Shown: positions 34,749 through 44,755, counted from the first letter of the stretch. The stretch is 64,000 nucleotides of DNA from Janibacter terrae NBRC 107853 (GCF_001591405.1 NZ_BCUV01000002.1:124001-188000); one strand, 5' to 3'. Numbers and translations are program-made. The notes: generated by a model not told the origin, from the letters alone.

Positions 34749-36545
34749 ATGAAGGTTCTCTCCGCTGTCGCCTGGCCGTACGCCAACGGCCCCCGCCACC
34801 TCGGTCACGTCGCCGGGATCGGGGTCCCCTCGGACGTCTTCAGCCGGTACATGCGGATGGCCGGCCACGACGTGCTCGTCGTGAGCGGCTCGGACGAGCA
34901 CGGGACGCCGATCCTCGTGCAGGCCGACAAGGAGGGCATCTCGGCGCGCGAGTTCGCCGACCGCAACCACCGCATCATCGCCGAGGAGCTCGCCGACCTC
35001 GGCTGCTCGTACGACCTGTACACGCGCACGACCTCGCGCAACCACTACCGGGTCGTCCAGGACCTCTTCGAGCAGTGCCTGGCCAACGGCTACTTCGTCG
35101 AGCAGACCCAGCAGGTCGCGCTCGACCCGCGCACCGGCCGGACGCTGCCCGACCGCTACATCGAGGGCACCTGCCCGATCTGCGGCTACCAGGACGCCCG
35201 CGGCGACCAGTGCGACAACTGCGGTAACCAGCTCGAGCCGACGGACCTGCTGGACCCGCGCAGCAAGATCGACGGCGCCACCCCGCAGTTCGGCGAGACC
35301 GAGCACTTCTTCCTCGACCTGCCCGCCCTGGCCGACGCGCTGCGCGAGTACCTCGAGGGGCGCGAGGCGACCGGTACCTGGCGGCCCAATGTCATCAACT
35401 TCAGCCTGAACATCCTCGACGACATCCGGCCCCGGGCGATGACCCGTGACATCGACTGGGGCATCCCGCTGCCGGGCGAGCTCGGCGCCAAGTACCCGAC
35501 CAAGCGCTTCTACGTGTGGTTCGACGCGGTCATCGGGTACCTGTCCGCGTCGATCGAGTGGGCCCGCCGCTCCGGCGACCCCGAGCGCTGGCGCGAGTGG
35601 TGGAACGACGAGCAGGCCCGCTCGTACTACTTCATGGGCAAGGACAACATCACCTTCCACAGCCAGATCTGGCCGGCGGAGCTGCTCGCGTATTCCGGCA
35701 AGGGGGCGAAGGGGGGAGAGCCCGGCCCGTACGGCGAGCTCAACCTCCCGACCGAGGTCGTGGCGAGCGAGTTCCTCACGATGGAGTCCAAGCAGTTCTC
35801 CTCCAGCCGCGGTCACGTCATCGGCCTGCGCCACGTCCTGCAGACCTACGGCCCGGACCCGTTGCGCTACTACATCTGCGCGGCCGGCCCGGAGAACCAG
35901 GACTCGGACTTCACCTGGCCCGACTTCGTCCAGCGCAACAACTCCGAGCTCGTCGCCGGCTGGGGCAACCTGGTCAACCGCACCGCCTCGATGGTCGCGA
36001 AGAGCTTCGGCGAGATCCCGCAGCCGGGCACGCTCGAGCCGGTCGACGACGCGGTCCTCGCCCGGGTGCGCGGTGCCTTCGACGAGGTGGGCGACCTGCT
36101 CTCGCGCAACCGCCAGAAGGCCGCGCTCGCGGAGGCCATGCGCGTCGTGGGCGACGTCAACAAGTACGTGACCGACACCGAGCCCTTCCGGCTCAAGGGC
36201 GAGGACGAGCGCGAGCGCCTGGCGACGGTCCTGCACACGCTCACCCAGTGCGTCAGCGACTGCAACGTGCTGCTCGCCCCCTTCGTCCCGCACGCGGCCA
36301 ACCGGGTCCACGTGGTCCTCGGGGGCCAGGGCCAGCTCGTCCCGATGCCCCGGGTCGAGGACGTCGAGGACCTCGACGGCGGTCCCGGGTACCCCGTGAT
36401 CACCGGCGACTACTCGACCTTCCCCGCGTGGGCGAGCGCGCCCGTCACCGTGGGCACGCCGATCGCCAAGCCCACCCCGGTCTTCGTCAAGCTCGACCCC
36501 GAGGAGGTCGTCGCCACCGAGCGCGCGGCCATGGCGGACGACTGA
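34749..36545 (+). CDS. metG: Methionyl-tRNA synthetase
   Basis: A 598-residue class Ia synthetase. The HIGH-like motif is [15 protein letters not shown] four-cysteine zinc knuckle [18 protein letters not shown] is near residue 142. The KMSKS-like loop is [12 protein letters not shown]. The anticodon-binding helical domain follows ([20 protein letters not shown]). The C-terminal tRNA-binding EMAP domain of some MetGs is absent. The ATG at 34749 ([14 protein letters not shown]) is chosen because the ATG nine bases earlier overlaps the TAGGAT hexamer. Its TGA overlaps the tatD ATG. Confidence 0.97.
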   Translation: MKVLSAVAWPYANGPRHLGHVAGIGVPSDVFSRYMRMAGHDVLVVSGSDEHGTPILVQADKEGISAREFADRNHRIIAEELADLGCSYDLYTRTTSRNHYRVVQDLFEQCLANGYFVEQTQQVALDPRTGRTLPDRYIEGTCPICGYQDARGDQCDNCGNQLEPTDLLDPRSKIDGATPQFGETEHFFLDLPALADALREYLEGREATGTWRPNVINFSLNILDDIRPRAMTRDIDWGIPLPGELGAKYPTKRFYVWFDAVIGYLSASIEWARRSGDPERWREWWNDEQARSYYFMGKDNITFHSQIWPAELLAYSGKGAKGGEPGPYGELNLPTEVVASEFLTMESKQFSSSRGHVIGLRHVLQTYGPDPLRYYICAAGPENQDSDFTWPDFVQRNNSELVAGWGNLVNRTASMVAKSFGEIPQPGTLEPVDDAVLARVRGAFDEVGDLLSRNRQKAALAEAMRVVGDVNKYVTDTEPFRLKGEDERERLATVLHTLTQCVSDCNVLLAPFVPHAANRVHVVLGGQGQLVPMPRVEDVEDLDGGPGYPVITGDYSTFPAWASAPVTVGTPIAKPTPVFVKLDPEEVVATERAAMADD

Positions 36546-37423
36546 TGGGGGACCGGGACGAGGTCGCGCGGCGGCCGGACCCCTTGCCGGTCGCGGTCGT
36601 CGACAACCACACGCACCTCGACATCCGTCGCCGGGACGTCCCCGACGCCATCGCGCCCGAAGGGGGTGACGAGCGCAGCACCGAGGACGTCGCCGGCGCG
36701 CTGGCCGCCGCCGCGTCGGTCGGGGTCGACCGGGTCGTCCAGGTCGGCTGTGACCTCGAGAGTGCGCGGTTCACCGTCGATCAGGTCGAGCGCCACCCGA
36801 GCATGCTCGGCGCAGTTGCCTTGCACCCCAACGAGATCCCCGCGCTCACCGAGGCCGGCGACCTGCAGGCGGCCTGGGACGAGATCGAGCGGCTCGCCGC
36901 GCACCCGCGGGTGCGGGCGATCGGCGAGAGCGGCCTCGACTACTTCCGCACCGGGCCGGAGGGGCACGCCGTGCAGCAGGAGTCCTTCCGCTGGCACATC
37001 GACCTGGCCAAGCGCACCGGCAAGGCCCTGCAGATCCACGACCGTGACAGCCACGACGACGTGCTGCGGGTCCTCGCGGAGGAGGGGGCGCCGGAGACGA
37101 CGGTGCTGCACTGCTTCAGCGGTGACCTCGCGATGGCCCGCGAGTGCGTCGAGCGCGGCTACTACCTCTCCTTCGCCGGGACCGTGACCTTCAAGAGCGC
37201 GGCCGCCCTGCGCGAGGCGCTCGTGCACACCCCGATCGAGCAGGTGCTCGCCGAGACCGACGCGCCCTACCTCACGCCGACGCCCGAGCGCGGTCGCGCC
37301 AACGCCCCGTACCTGCTGCCGCACACGGTGCGGGTCATGGCCCGAGCCCTCGGGGTCGACGTGCCGTCGATGTGCGTGGCGATCTCGGACAACAGCGAGC
37401 GCGTGTACGGCCCCTGGGCGTGA
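36545..37423 (+). CDS. tatD: TatD family metal-dependent hydrolase
   Basis: A 292-residue TIM-barrel metallohydrolase (TatD DNase type). Metal-binding and active-site stretches are VVDNHTHLD, AVALHPNEIP, AIGESGLDYFRTGP, LQIHDRDSHDDV, VLHCFSGD and VLAETDAPYLTPTP. It overlaps metG by one base, the usual actinobacterial pair. The metG-tatD-rpfB-rsmA-ispE order is conserved in this phylum. Confidence 0.95.
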   Translation: MGDRDEVARRPDPLPVAVVDNHTHLDIRRRDVPDAIAPEGGDERSTEDVAGALAAAASVGVDRVVQVGCDLESARFTVDQVERHPSMLGAVALHPNEIPALTEAGDLQAAWDEIERLAAHPRVRAIGESGLDYFRTGPEGHAVQQESFRWHIDLAKRTGKALQIHDRDSHDDVLRVLAEEGAPETTVLHCFSGDLAMARECVERGYYLSFAGTVTFKSAAALREALVHTPIEQVLAETDAPYLTPTPERGRANAPYLLPHTVRVMARALGVDVPSMCVAISDNSERVYGPWA

Positions 37424-37702
37424 TCCCGCCGGCCCCGTGACGGAGGTCATGGTCACGGACCGCGGCCGCACCTGCAGCCCCGGATCCTCGGGAGTTCTCG
37501 CGAGCTGCGTTCCCGTCAGCGGGCGATGCCCTCCACAGGCTCCGTTACCAAAACTTGACCTGTGGGGGGCGCGTCGTGCAGGGTGGTCCGCTGTTGGCCG
37601 GAGCCGGTTTCCCCTGATCTGCCGCTGACACCGGGTCCGGCACCTCGTGGGCCCGTGTGTCCGTGGCCACCGGTGCCCGGGAAGCACAATCATCGGAGCA
37701 CT
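37424..37702 (+). other. 279-nt leader region of the rpfB-like gene
   Basis: No gene is seen here. It contains TTGACC at 37555-37560 as a possible -35, no convincing -10, and several potential short stems. In other actinobacteria this position can hold a c-di-AMP (ydaO/yuaA) riboswitch. I could not recognise its conserved core by eye. Confidence 0.3.
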
Positions 37703-38935
37703 GTGAGTTCACCCGCGATCCGCCGCATCACCCAGGCCGGCGTCGTCGGCGCCCTCGCCCTCGGAGTCTCGGGCGTCGTCGTCATGGACAAGTCCGTCGC
37801 CCTCTCCGTCGATGGCGACACGTCCACCGTCCACGCCTTCGGCGGCACCGTCGGTGACGTCCTGGACAAGCAGGGCATCGAGGTCGGTCCCCACGACGTC
37901 GTCACCCCCTCGGCCGAGAGCCCGGTCGACGACGGCCAGACCATCGTCGTGCGCTACGGCCGCAAGCTGACCCTGACGGTGGACGGCAAGGAGCGGGAGT
38001 ACTGGACCACGGCGACGACCGTCGGCGACGCGCTCAAGCAGCTCGACATCCGGGGCGGCGAGGACGCCGTCCTGTCCGCCTCCCGCAGCCAGTCGATCGG
38101 CCGCAACGGCCTCGACCTCGACGTCAGCACTCCCAAGGACATCACGCTCCTCGTGGGCGGCAAGCGCTCCACCGAGACCGTGACCGCCACGACCGTCAAG
38201 GCCGCGCTCGCGCAGGCCGAGGTCCGCTACGACTCCAACGACCTCGTGAAGCCGGGTGCCTCGACCAGCGTCAAGGACGGCATGACGATCCGCCTCGACC
38301 GCGTCAACCGCAGGACGACGACGCGCACCCAGGCCATCCCCTTCGACACGATCATCAAGAAGGACGCCTCCCTCTACGAGGGCACGACCGAGGTCGAGCA
38401 GGAGGGCCGCGCCGGCTCCCGCAGCACGACCTACACGATCACCTACAAGAACGGTGACGTCGTCTACACCCGCAAGGGCACGAGCACGGTGACCCAGCAG
38501 CCGGTCAAGAAGGTCGTCGTCGAGGGCACCAAGGTCAAGCCGGCCCCCAAGCCAGCCCCCGAGCCGGCCCCCGAGCCCGAGCCCGCGCCGGAGCCGGCCC
38601 CCGAGCCCACCGCGCCGAAGACCACCCCGAAGACCACGGCCCCCAAGCCGCCGTCCTCGACCAACACCTCCACGAGCAGCTCCGGTCTCAACACGTCCAA
38701 CGCGGCGATGTGGGACCGCATCGCGCAGTGCGAGTCGACCGGCAACTGGTCGATCAACACGGGCAACGGCTACTACGGCGGGCTGCAGTTCGACCTGCAG
38801 ACCTGGCTGGGCGCCGGCGGGGGCGACTTCGCCGCCCGCCCGGACCTCGCCAGCCGCGAGCAGCAGATCACCGTGGCCAACCGCGTCTACGCCGACCGCG
38901 GCCTCCAGCCGTGGGGCTGCGCGCACGCCGCCTGA
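37703..38935 (+). CDS. Resuscitation-promoting factor (RpfB-like)
   Basis: A 410-residue secreted cell-wall lytic protein. An N-terminal signal/anchor ([17 protein letters not shown]) comes first. Three DUF348 ubiquitin-like repeats follow (first at [20 protein letters not shown], second at [15 protein letters not shown], third at [19 protein letters not shown]). A G5 domain is next ([20 protein letters not shown]), then a Pro-rich [11 protein letters not shown] linker. The C-terminal Rpf transglycosylase-like domain is [20 protein letters not shown] ... WGCAHAA, with the catalytic Glu in CEST. It cleaves peptidoglycan to promote regrowth. GTG 37703 is preceded by GGAG. Confidence 0.92.
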   Translation: MSSPAIRRITQAGVVGALALGVSGVVVMDKSVALSVDGDTSTVHAFGGTVGDVLDKQGIEVGPHDVVTPSAESPVDDGQTIVVRYGRKLTLTVDGKEREYWTTATTVGDALKQLDIRGGEDAVLSASRSQSIGRNGLDLDVSTPKDITLLVGGKRSTETVTATTVKAALAQAEVRYDSNDLVKPGASTSVKDGMTIRLDRVNRRTTTRTQAIPFDTIIKKDASLYEGTTEVEQEGRAGSRSTTYTITYKNGDVVYTRKGTSTVTQQPVKKVVVEGTKVKPAPKPAPEPAPEPEPAPEPAPEPTAPKTTPKTTAPKPPSSTNTSTSSSGLNTSNAAMWDRIAQCESTGNWSINTGNGYYGGLQFDLQTWLGAGGGDFAARPDLASREQQITVANRVYADRGLQPWGCAHAA

Positions 38936-39031
38936 CCCTCCGGGACGGTCGCTGGCGCGACCTCCTCACGGGCCCCCGTGACCTCCGGGTCGCGGGGGCC
39001 CGAGCGTGTCCCGGTCCCGTCCGGGACGACA

Positions 39032-39037
39032 TAGAGT
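39032..39037 (+). promoter_or_regulatory. Candidate -10 for leaderless rsmA
   Basis: TAGAGT ending 6 nt before the rsmA ATG at 39044. Confidence 0.5.
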
Positions 39038-39043
39038 CCCCTC

Positions 39044-39940
39044 ATGACGTCCGACCCAGCCGGTGCCCGCAGCGACGGGAGCGGCGTCGGCCTGCTCGGC
39101 GCCACCAAGGTGCGCGAGCTCGCCGACCGCCTCGGGGTGCGCCCGACGAAGCAGTGGGGCCAGAACTTCGTCGTCGACGCCAACACGGTGCGGCGCATCG
39201 TGCGTGCCGGTGGCGTGACGGCGCAGGACCACGTCGTGGAGATCGGCCCCGGCCTCGGGTCGCTGACCCTCGCCCTGCTTGAGTCCGCCGGGCGCGTCAC
39301 TGCGGTGGAGGTCGACCCGGTGCTCGCGCAGGCCCTGCCGGGCACCGTCGCCGAGCTCGCACCCGCCGCGGCCGACCGCCTCGAGGTCGTCCACGGTGAC
39401 GCGATGACGGTCACCGACCTGCCGGGCCCGCCCCCCACCGCACTCGTCGCCAACCTGCCCTACAACGTCTCCGTGCCGGTCGTGCTGCGCTTCCTCGAGC
39501 TCTTCCCGAGCATCGAGCGGGTGCTCGTCATGGTCCAGCTCGAGGTCGCCGAGCGCCTCGCCGCCGAGCCGGGCAGCAAGGTCTACGGCGTGCCGAGCGT
39601 CAAGGCCGCGTGGTGGACGCAGGTCAGCCTCGCCGGCCGCGTCTCCCGGAGCATCTTCTGGCCGGTCCCGAACGTCGACTCCGGCCTCGTGCGGCTCCAG
39701 CGGCGCGAGCCACCGGAGACGAGCGCGACCCGGGAGCAGGTCTTCCGGGTCGTCGACGCCGCCTTCGCCCAGCGTCGCAAGACCCTGCGGGCGGCCCTGC
39801 GGGGCATCGCCGGGTCGGGCGAGGTCGCGCAGGAGGCTCTCCTCGCGGCAGGGGTGGACCCGAGGACCCGGGGCGAGCAGCTCGACGTCGTCGCCTTCGC
39901 GCGGATCACCGAGGAACTCATGGCTAGGGTGACCACATGA
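39044..39940 (+). CDS. rsmA: 16S rRNA dimethyladenosine transferase RsmA (KsgA)
   Basis: A 298-residue SAM-dependent enzyme that dimethylates two adjacent adenines near the 3' end of 16S rRNA. Motifs are [36 protein letters not shown], the [19 protein letters not shown] motif (NLPY) and [14 protein letters not shown]. It starts with ATG 39044, and its stop overlaps ispE (ATGA). The pair rsmA-ispE is a common actinobacterial operon; a hexamer at 39925 suggests that ispE also has its own promoter. Confidence 0.97.
   Translation: MTSDPAGARSDGSGVGLLGATKVRELADRLGVRPTKQWGQNFVVDANTVRRIVRAGGVTAQDHVVEIGPGLGSLTLALLESAGRVTAVEVDPVLAQALPGTVAELAPAAADRLEVVHGDAMTVTDLPGPPPTALVANLPYNVSVPVVLRFLELFPSIERVLVMVQLEVAERLAAEPGSKVYGVPSVKAAWWTQVSLAGRVSRSIFWPVPNVDSGLVRLQRREPPETSATREQVFRVVDAAFAQRRKTLRAALRGIAGSGEVAQEALLAAGVDPRTRGEQLDVVAFARITEELMARVTT
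39925..39930 (+). promoter_or_regulatory. Candidate internal -10 for ispE
   Basis: TAGGGT inside the 3' end of rsmA, ending 6 nt before the ispE ATG. Confidence 0.4.
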
Positions 39941-40875
39941 CCTCAGTGCTCGAGACGCCCGCCGCCGTCACGGTGCGCGCGCCGGCCAAGGTCAACCTCG
40001 AGCTCTTCGTCGGACCGCTGCGCGAGGACGGGTACCACGCGCTCTCGACCGTCTACCAGGCGGTGGGCGTCCACGACGAGGTCACCGCTGCGTACGCGGA
40101 CGAGTGGGGCTGCTCGGTCCGCGGCCGCGACGCGGACAAGGTGCCGACCGACGAGTCCAACCTCGCGCTGCGCGCGGCCCGTGCCCTCGCCGAGCACACC
40201 GGCACCCAGGACCCCGTGCACCTGTCGATCCACAAGGAGATCCCCGTCGCAGGCGGCATGGCCGGCGGCTCGGCCGACGCCGCGGCCGCGCTCGTCGCGT
40301 GCGACGCGCTCTGGGGCACGGACCTGCCCAGGGAGGAGCTCGAGGAGGTCGCCGCCGGCATCGGGAGCGACGTCCCCTTCCTCCTCCACGGCGGCACCGC
40401 CGTCGGCTCCGGCCGCGGCGAGGTCGTCACGGCCGTCCTGGCGAAGGGGGTCTACCACTGGGTCTTCGTGCCCTCCGCCGCGAACGGCCTGTCGACCCCG
40501 CTCGTCTACTCCGCCTTCGACCAGCGCACCGCGGGCACCGAGATCCACGACCCGCAGCCGCGCAGCGAGCTGATGAGCGCGCTGCGCGCGGGTGACCCGC
40601 TCGCGCTCGCACCGGTCCTCGACAACGACCTGCAGCCCGACGCGGTGGCGCTGCAGCCGGCGATCGGCGAGGTCATCGAGGCCGCCATGGGCTTCGGCGC
40701 GCTGGCCGCGATCGTCTCGGGCTCGGGCCCGACCGTCGCGATCCTCGCCGAGTCCGCCGAGGGCGCGATCGACCTCGCCGTGGCGCTCACCGCCTCCGGC
40801 GTCGCCGGCGACGTCCTGCGCGCCACCGGCCCGGTCCAGGGCGCCCACATCCTGCCGACGGTGCGCACGCGCTGA
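39937..40875 (+). CDS. ispE: 4-diphosphocytidyl-2-C-methyl-D-erythritol kinase
   Basis: A 312-residue GHMP kinase of the MEP isoprenoid pathway. Motifs are [20 protein letters not shown], the ATP loop [18 protein letters not shown] and [13 protein letters not shown]. It overlaps rsmA by four bases and the ABC-F gene by one (TGATG), so all three can be co-translated. Confidence 0.96.
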   Translation: MTSVLETPAAVTVRAPAKVNLELFVGPLREDGYHALSTVYQAVGVHDEVTAAYADEWGCSVRGRDADKVPTDESNLALRAARALAEHTGTQDPVHLSIHKEIPVAGGMAGGSADAAAALVACDALWGTDLPREELEEVAAGIGSDVPFLLHGGTAVGSGRGEVVTAVLAKGVYHWVFVPSAANGLSTPLVYSAFDQRTAGTEIHDPQPRSELMSALRAGDPLALAPVLDNDLQPDAVALQPAIGEVIEAAMGFGALAAIVSGSGPTVAILAESAEGAIDLAVALTASGVAGDVLRATGPVQGAHILPTVRTR

Positions 40876-42698
40876 TGGCCACACCGCTCCTGGGCGCGGA
40901 GGCGCTCCACCTCGAGTACCCCACGCGCGTCGTCTTCGACTCGGTGAGCATCGGCATCGAGGAGGGCGACCGCATCGGCCTCGTCGGCCGCAACGGTGAC
41001 GGCAAGTCCAGCCTGCTGGGCCTGCTCGCCGGCACGATCGAGCCGCAGTCGGGACGCGTGACGCGGCGCGGCGGTGTGCGGTTCGGCGTCCTGGGCCAGA
41101 CCGACGACCTCGACCCCGCGTCGAGCGTGGGGCACTGCATCGTCGGCGACCGACCCGAGCACGAGTGGGCCGGCGACCCCGCCGTCCGCGACGTCATCGC
41201 CGGGCTGGTCTCGGACGTGCCGTGGGAGGCCCGCGTCGGCGAGCTCTCCGGTGGGCAGCGACGCCGGGTCGCGCTCGCCGCCCTCCTCGTGGGCGAGTGG
41301 GACCTCATCGCGCTCGACGAGCCGACCAACCACCTCGACGTCGAGGGCATCGCCTGGCTCGCGGACCACCTCACCCGCCGCTGGGCGAAGGGGGCCGGTG
41401 GCCTCCTCGTCATCACCCACGACCGGTGGTTCCTCGACGAGGTGTGCACCGAGACGTGGGAGGTGCACGACGGGATCGTCGAGCCCTTCGAGGGCGGTTA
41501 CGCCGCCTACGTCCTCCAGCGCGTCGAGCGCGACCGGATCAACGCCGCGACCGAGCAGAAGCGGCAGAACCTCATGCGCAAGGAGCTCGCCTGGCTGCGC
41601 CGCGGCGCCCCGGCCCGCACCTCCAAGCCGAAGTTCCGCATCGACGCCGCCAACGAGCTCATCGCGGACGTGCCCCCGGTGCGCAACCCGATCGAGCTGC
41701 AGCGCATGGCCGTCGCCCGCCTCGGCAAGGACGTCATCGACCTCGAGGACGCCGGCGTCGCCTTCGGTGACCGCACGATCCTGCGCGACATCACCTGGCG
41801 CATCGCGCCGGGTGAGCGCACCGGGATCCTCGGCGCGAACGGCGTCGGCAAGTCCACGCTGCTCGCGCTCGTGTCCGGTGACCTCGCGCCGACCTCGGGT
41901 CGGGTCAAGCGCGGCAAGACCGTCCGGCTCGGGTTCCTCGACCAGCAGTTCTCCCAGCTCGCCGAGATCGGCGGGGACCGCGTCCGCGAGGTGCTCGCCC
42001 GGACGAAGACGACCTTCACCGTCGACGGCAAGGACCACACGCCCGCGCAGCTGCTCGAGCGGCTGGGCTTCGCCCGGGAGCACCTGTCGGCGCGCGTGGA
42101 CGACCTCTCGGGCGGTCAGAAGAGGCGCCTGCAGCTGCTCCTGCTCCTGCTCAGCGAGCCCAACGTCATCGCCCTCGACGAGCCGACCAACGACGTCGAC
42201 TCCGACATGCTCGCGGCGATGGAGGACCTGCTCGACTCCTGGCCGGGCACGCTCATCGTCATCTCCCACGACCGGTACCTCCTCGAGCGGATCACCGACC
42301 AGCAGTACGCGATCCTCGACGGGCGCCTGCGGCATGTCCCGGGCGGCGTCGACGAGTACCTGCGACTGCGCCAGGCCCAGCGGTCCACGGGCGGTCCCGC
42401 GGCGATGTCCGGTGTGCCGACGGCCACGACGAAGGGGGGAGGGGCGCCCCCTTCGTCCTCCTCGGAGGAGTCGGCGGTCGACCCGGCCGCCCAGCGCGAG
42501 GCGCGCAAGGCCATGGCACGGGTCGAGAAGCAGCTGGCCAAGGTCGCGGCACGCGAGGACAGGCTGCACCACGAGATGGCCGACGCGGTGCACGACCACG
42601 CGCGGCTCGGAGAGCTCAACGCGCAGCTCGGGGAGCTCGCGGAGGAGAAGGAGCTGCTGGAGCTCGAGTGGCTCGAGGCCGCCGAGCTCTTCGGCTGA
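40875..42698 (+). CDS. ABC-F family ATPase (Uup-like)
   Basis: A 607-residue soluble protein with two ABC domains and no membrane part. First domain: GRNGDGKSS, ELSGGQRRRVALAALL, LIALDEPTNHLDVEG. Second: GANGVGKST, LSGGQKRRLQLLLLLLSE and VIALDEPTNDVDSD. The linker between them carries the P-site interaction region (RKELAWLRRGAPARTSKPK). A C-terminal coiled coil (RKAMARVEKQLAKVAAREDR ... ELAEEKELLELEW) is like that of Uup. Such proteins act on ribosomes in translation or resistance. A Gly/Pro/Ser linker before the coiled coil is encoded by a CGAAGGGGGG hairpin (42428-42457). Confidence 0.92.
   Translation: MATPLLGAEALHLEYPTRVVFDSVSIGIEEGDRIGLVGRNGDGKSSLLGLLAGTIEPQSGRVTRRGGVRFGVLGQTDDLDPASSVGHCIVGDRPEHEWAGDPAVRDVIAGLVSDVPWEARVGELSGGQRRRVALAALLVGEWDLIALDEPTNHLDVEGIAWLADHLTRRWAKGAGGLLVITHDRWFLDEVCTETWEVHDGIVEPFEGGYAAYVLQRVERDRINAATEQKRQNLMRKELAWLRRGAPARTSKPKFRIDAANELIADVPPVRNPIELQRMAVARLGKDVIDLEDAGVAFGDRTILRDITWRIAPGERTGILGANGVGKSTLLALVSGDLAPTSGRVKRGKTVRLGFLDQQFSQLAEIGGDRVREVLARTKTTFTVDGKDHTPAQLLERLGFAREHLSARVDDLSGGQKRRLQLLLLLLSEPNVIALDEPTNDVDSDMLAAMEDLLDSWPGTLIVISHDRYLLERITDQQYAILDGRLRHVPGGVDEYLRLRQAQRSTGGPAAMSGVPTATTKGGGAPPSSSSEESAVDPAAQREARKAMARVEKQLAKVAAREDRLHHEMADAVHDHARLGELNAQLGELAEEKELLELEWLEAAELFG
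42428..42457. repeat. In-gene hairpin of the CGAAGGGGG motif (ABC-F linker)
   Basis: GACGAAGGGGG and CCCCCTTCGTC, 11 bp perfectly paired across 8 nt. It encodes the low-complexity segment TTKGGGAPPSSS just before the coiled coil, looking like an in-frame insertion. Confidence 0.6.
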
Positions 42699-42699
42699 G

Positions 42700-43206
42700 C
42701 TACGCCTCGAAGGGTGTGAGCAGGCGCCGCAGCGCGTTGGCCAGGGCCCGGCGCTCGTCCTCGGGCATGTCGTCGAGCAGCTCGGCCTCGCGGGTGAGCA
42801 GGTCGGCCATCGCGGCGTCCACCGCTCGCTGGCCCGCCTCGGTCAGGCGGACGATGACGCCGCGGCGGTCGGTCGGTGAGGGGAGGCGCTCGACCCATCC
42901 CTTGACCGTCAGGCGGTCGATGCGGTTGGTCATCGTCCCCGAGGTCACGAGGGTCTCCTGCACGAGCCGCCCGGGGGAGAGCTGGTAGGGCTCGCCGGCG
43001 CGGCGCAGCGCAGAGAGGACGTCGAACTCCCAGCCCTCGAGCTCGTGCCGGGCGAAGGCCTGCATGCGGTCGAGGTCGAGCAGGCGGGCCAGCCGGGAGA
43101 CGCGGGAGAAGACGTGGAGGGGGTCGACGTGGAGGTCGGGGCGCTCGCGACGCCAGGCCTCGACGATGGCGTCGACGTCGTCGGCGGGGTCGTGTCGGCT
43201 GCTCAT
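42700..43206 (-). CDS. MarR family regulator
   Basis: A 168-residue winged-helix regulator. The HTH region is WEFDVLSALRRAGEPYQLSP, VTSGTMTNRIDRLTVKGWVE and RLPSPTDRRGVIVRLTEAG. It is divergent from the trans-aconitate methyltransferase-like gene. A palindrome centred on GACGTC at 43233-43246 lies between them and is a plausible operator. The ATG at 43206 is leaderless by position: TATTCT ends 6 nt upstream. Confidence 0.9.
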   Translation of the reverse strand: MSSRHDPADDVDAIVEAWRRERPDLHVDPLHVFSRVSRLARLLDLDRMQAFARHELEGWEFDVLSALRRAGEPYQLSPGRLVQETLVTSGTMTNRIDRLTVKGWVERLPSPTDRRGVIVRLTEAGQRAVDAAMADLLTREAELLDDMPEDERRALANALRRLLTPFEA

Positions 43207-43212
43207 CCGTCG

Positions 43213-43218
43213 AGAATA
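43213..43218 (-). promoter_or_regulatory. Candidate -10 for the MarR gene
   Basis: TATTCT on the minus strand, ending 6 nt before the ATG at 43206. TTGACG lies 20 nt further upstream inside the palindrome. Confidence 0.5.
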
Positions 43219-43232
43219 GCCGTCATCGTGAA

Positions 43233-43246
43233 TCTCGACGTCAAGA
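43233..43246. promoter_or_regulatory. MarR-type operator
   Basis: TCTCGACGTCAAGA, a two-fold symmetric site with one mismatch pair, in the divergent MarR/methyltransferase gap. It overlaps the probable -35 of the MarR gene and resembles TCTTGA-type MarR sites. Confidence 0.55.
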
Positions 43247-43265
43247 GAGTGTGGTGACCTGCCAG

Positions 43266-43271
43266 TAGGCT
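43266..43271 (+). promoter_or_regulatory. Candidate -10 for the methyltransferase gene
   Basis: TAGGCT, giving a leader of about 20 nt with AGGAG before the ATG at 43298. Unlike its neighbours, this gene has a normal ribosome site. Confidence 0.45.
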
Positions 43272-43297
43272 CTGGGCACCGACTCGAAGGAGACAGC

Positions 43298-44098
43298 ATG
43301 ACGGTGGCGTGGGACCCGAGCAGGTACGGACAGTTCTCGAACGAGAGGGCGCGACCGTTCTTCGACCTCGTGGGGCGCGTCGACGCGGTCGACCCCGCCC
43401 TCGTCGTCGACCTCGGCTGCGGCAACGGACCCCTGACGCTCTCGCTGGCCGACCGGTGGCCCGGTGCGCGGGTCGTGGGTGTCGACAGCAGCGTGGAGAT
43501 GCTCGACGCGGCCCGTGCCCTCGACACCGACGGGCGGGTCGAGTGGGTCGAGGCCGACCTGGCCGAGTGGGACATCGAGAGTCTCGGCGCCGCGCCCGAC
43601 GTCATCGTGAGCAACGCTGCCCTGCAGTGGGTCCCGCGCCACCTGCCGCTCATCGAGCACTGGGTGGAGGCGCTGGCGCCCGGCGGGTGGTTCGCGCTGC
43701 AGGTCCCGGGCAACTTCGACGCACCGACGCACGCACTCATGCGCGAGACCGCCGTCGACCACCCCCGGGCGGGCGAGCTCGAGGCCGCGAGCAAGCGCTA
43801 CGGCGCCGGGGACCCGTCGACCTACCTGCAGATCCTCAGCGCCCACGGCCTCGCCGTCGACGCCTGGGAGACCACGTACACGCACGTGCTCGACCCCGCG
43901 GGCGAGAGCGAGAACCCCGTGCTCGACTGGGTCTCGGGCACCGGGCTGCGCCCGATGCTGGAGGTGCTCGACGACGAGAGCGAGCGCGAGGAGTTCATCG
44001 CGGCCTACGCCGACAAGGTCGCCGCCGCCTACCCCCGCACCCCGGCGGGGGTGCTGCTGACCTTCCGTCGGGTCTTCGCGGTGGGCCGCAAGGCCTGA
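43298..44098 (+). CDS. Trans-aconitate 2-methyltransferase-like protein
   Basis: A 266-residue class I SAM-dependent methyltransferase. Motif I is VVDLGCGNGPLTLSLADRWP, with VVGVDSSVEML and VSNAALQWVPRH following. The N-terminus WDPSRYGQFSNERARPFFDL and the NAALQWV motif are characteristic of Tam, which methylates trans-aconitate. A good AGGAG precedes the ATG at 43298. It is divergent from a MarR regulator and convergent with a TetR gene whose stop begins on the next base. Confidence 0.87.
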   Translation: MTVAWDPSRYGQFSNERARPFFDLVGRVDAVDPALVVDLGCGNGPLTLSLADRWPGARVVGVDSSVEMLDAARALDTDGRVEWVEADLAEWDIESLGAAPDVIVSNAALQWVPRHLPLIEHWVEALAPGGWFALQVPGNFDAPTHALMRETAVDHPRAGELEAASKRYGAGDPSTYLQILSAHGLAVDAWETTYTHVLDPAGESENPVLDWVSGTGLRPMLEVLDDESEREEFIAAYADKVAAAYPRTPAGVLLTFRRVFAVGRKA

Positions 44099-44749
44099 TC
44101 AGGCCCCGGACACGCCCAGGCCGGCCGGCGCCGAGCGCAGGCCGGTCAGGCCGTTCCAGGCGAGGTTGACGACGTGCGCGGCGACGACCTCCTTGGCGGG
44201 TGACCGGGTCTCGAGCCACGACTGGCCGGTGAGCGAGACCATGCCGACGAGCATCTGCGCGTACATCGGGGCGGCCTGGGTGTCGAACCCCCGCTGCTCG
44301 AAGGCGTCGGAGAGCAGGTAGGAGACCTGGGCGGCCACGTCGGACATGAGCGACGAGTAGGTGCCGGTCGGAGCCCCGCCGGCGACATCGCGCACGAGGA
44401 TCCGGAACCCGTCCGACGAGCCCTCGATGTAGTCGAAGAGGGCGAGTGCGGCCCGCTCGATGGTCTCCCGGTCCGACCCGCCCTGGGTGAGGGAGGTGGT
44501 GATGCGGTCCGTGAGCGTGCGCAGCTCGCGGTCGACGACGACCGCGTACAGGCCCTCCTTGCCGCCGAAGTGCTCGTACACCGCCGGCTTGGAGACCCGG
44601 GCGGTCGCGGCGATCTCCTCGACCGAGGTGCCGTCGACCCCCTTCGCCGCGAAGAGGCCACGACCGACGCTCACGAGCTGCTCGCGACGCGCGGCACCGG
44701 TCATCCGCGGACGCCGGGGTGTCGGTGTCTGGTCGTCTCGCTGGCTCAT
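44099..44749 (-). CDS. TetR family regulator next to tRNA-Gln
   Basis: A 216-residue TetR protein. The HTH is REQLVSVGRGLFAAKGVDGT ... ARVSKPAVYEHFGGKEGLYA. The ligand domain follows, with conserved-looking LVGMVSLTGQSWLETRSP. It is divergent from the tRNA at 44818, an arrangement I recall near glmU in mycobacteria (Rv1019). The ATG at 44749 is preceded by GACAAT ending 6 nt upstream, so its mRNA is probably leaderless. Its regulon is unknown. Confidence 0.88.
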   Translation of the reverse strand: MSQRDDQTPTPRRPRMTGAARREQLVSVGRGLFAAKGVDGTSVEEIAATARVSKPAVYEHFGGKEGLYAVVVDRELRTLTDRITTSLTQGGSDRETIERAALALFDYIEGSSDGFRILVRDVAGGAPTGTYSSLMSDVAAQVSYLLSDAFEQRGFDTQAAPMYAQMLVGMVSLTGQSWLETRSPAKEVVAAHVVNLAWNGLTGLRSAPAGLGVSGA

Positions 44750-44755
44750 GCGTCC

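Noticed and set aside
37424-37702. c-di-AMP riboswitch before rpfB-like gene
   Set aside because: The conserved core could not be recognised by eye, so it is listed only as a leader region and a question.
38560-38660. Tandem repeat or CRISPR-like pattern in the rpfB-like gene
   Set aside because: It encodes the Pro/Glu/Ala-rich linker (PAPEP repeats) of the protein; units are short and have no spacers.
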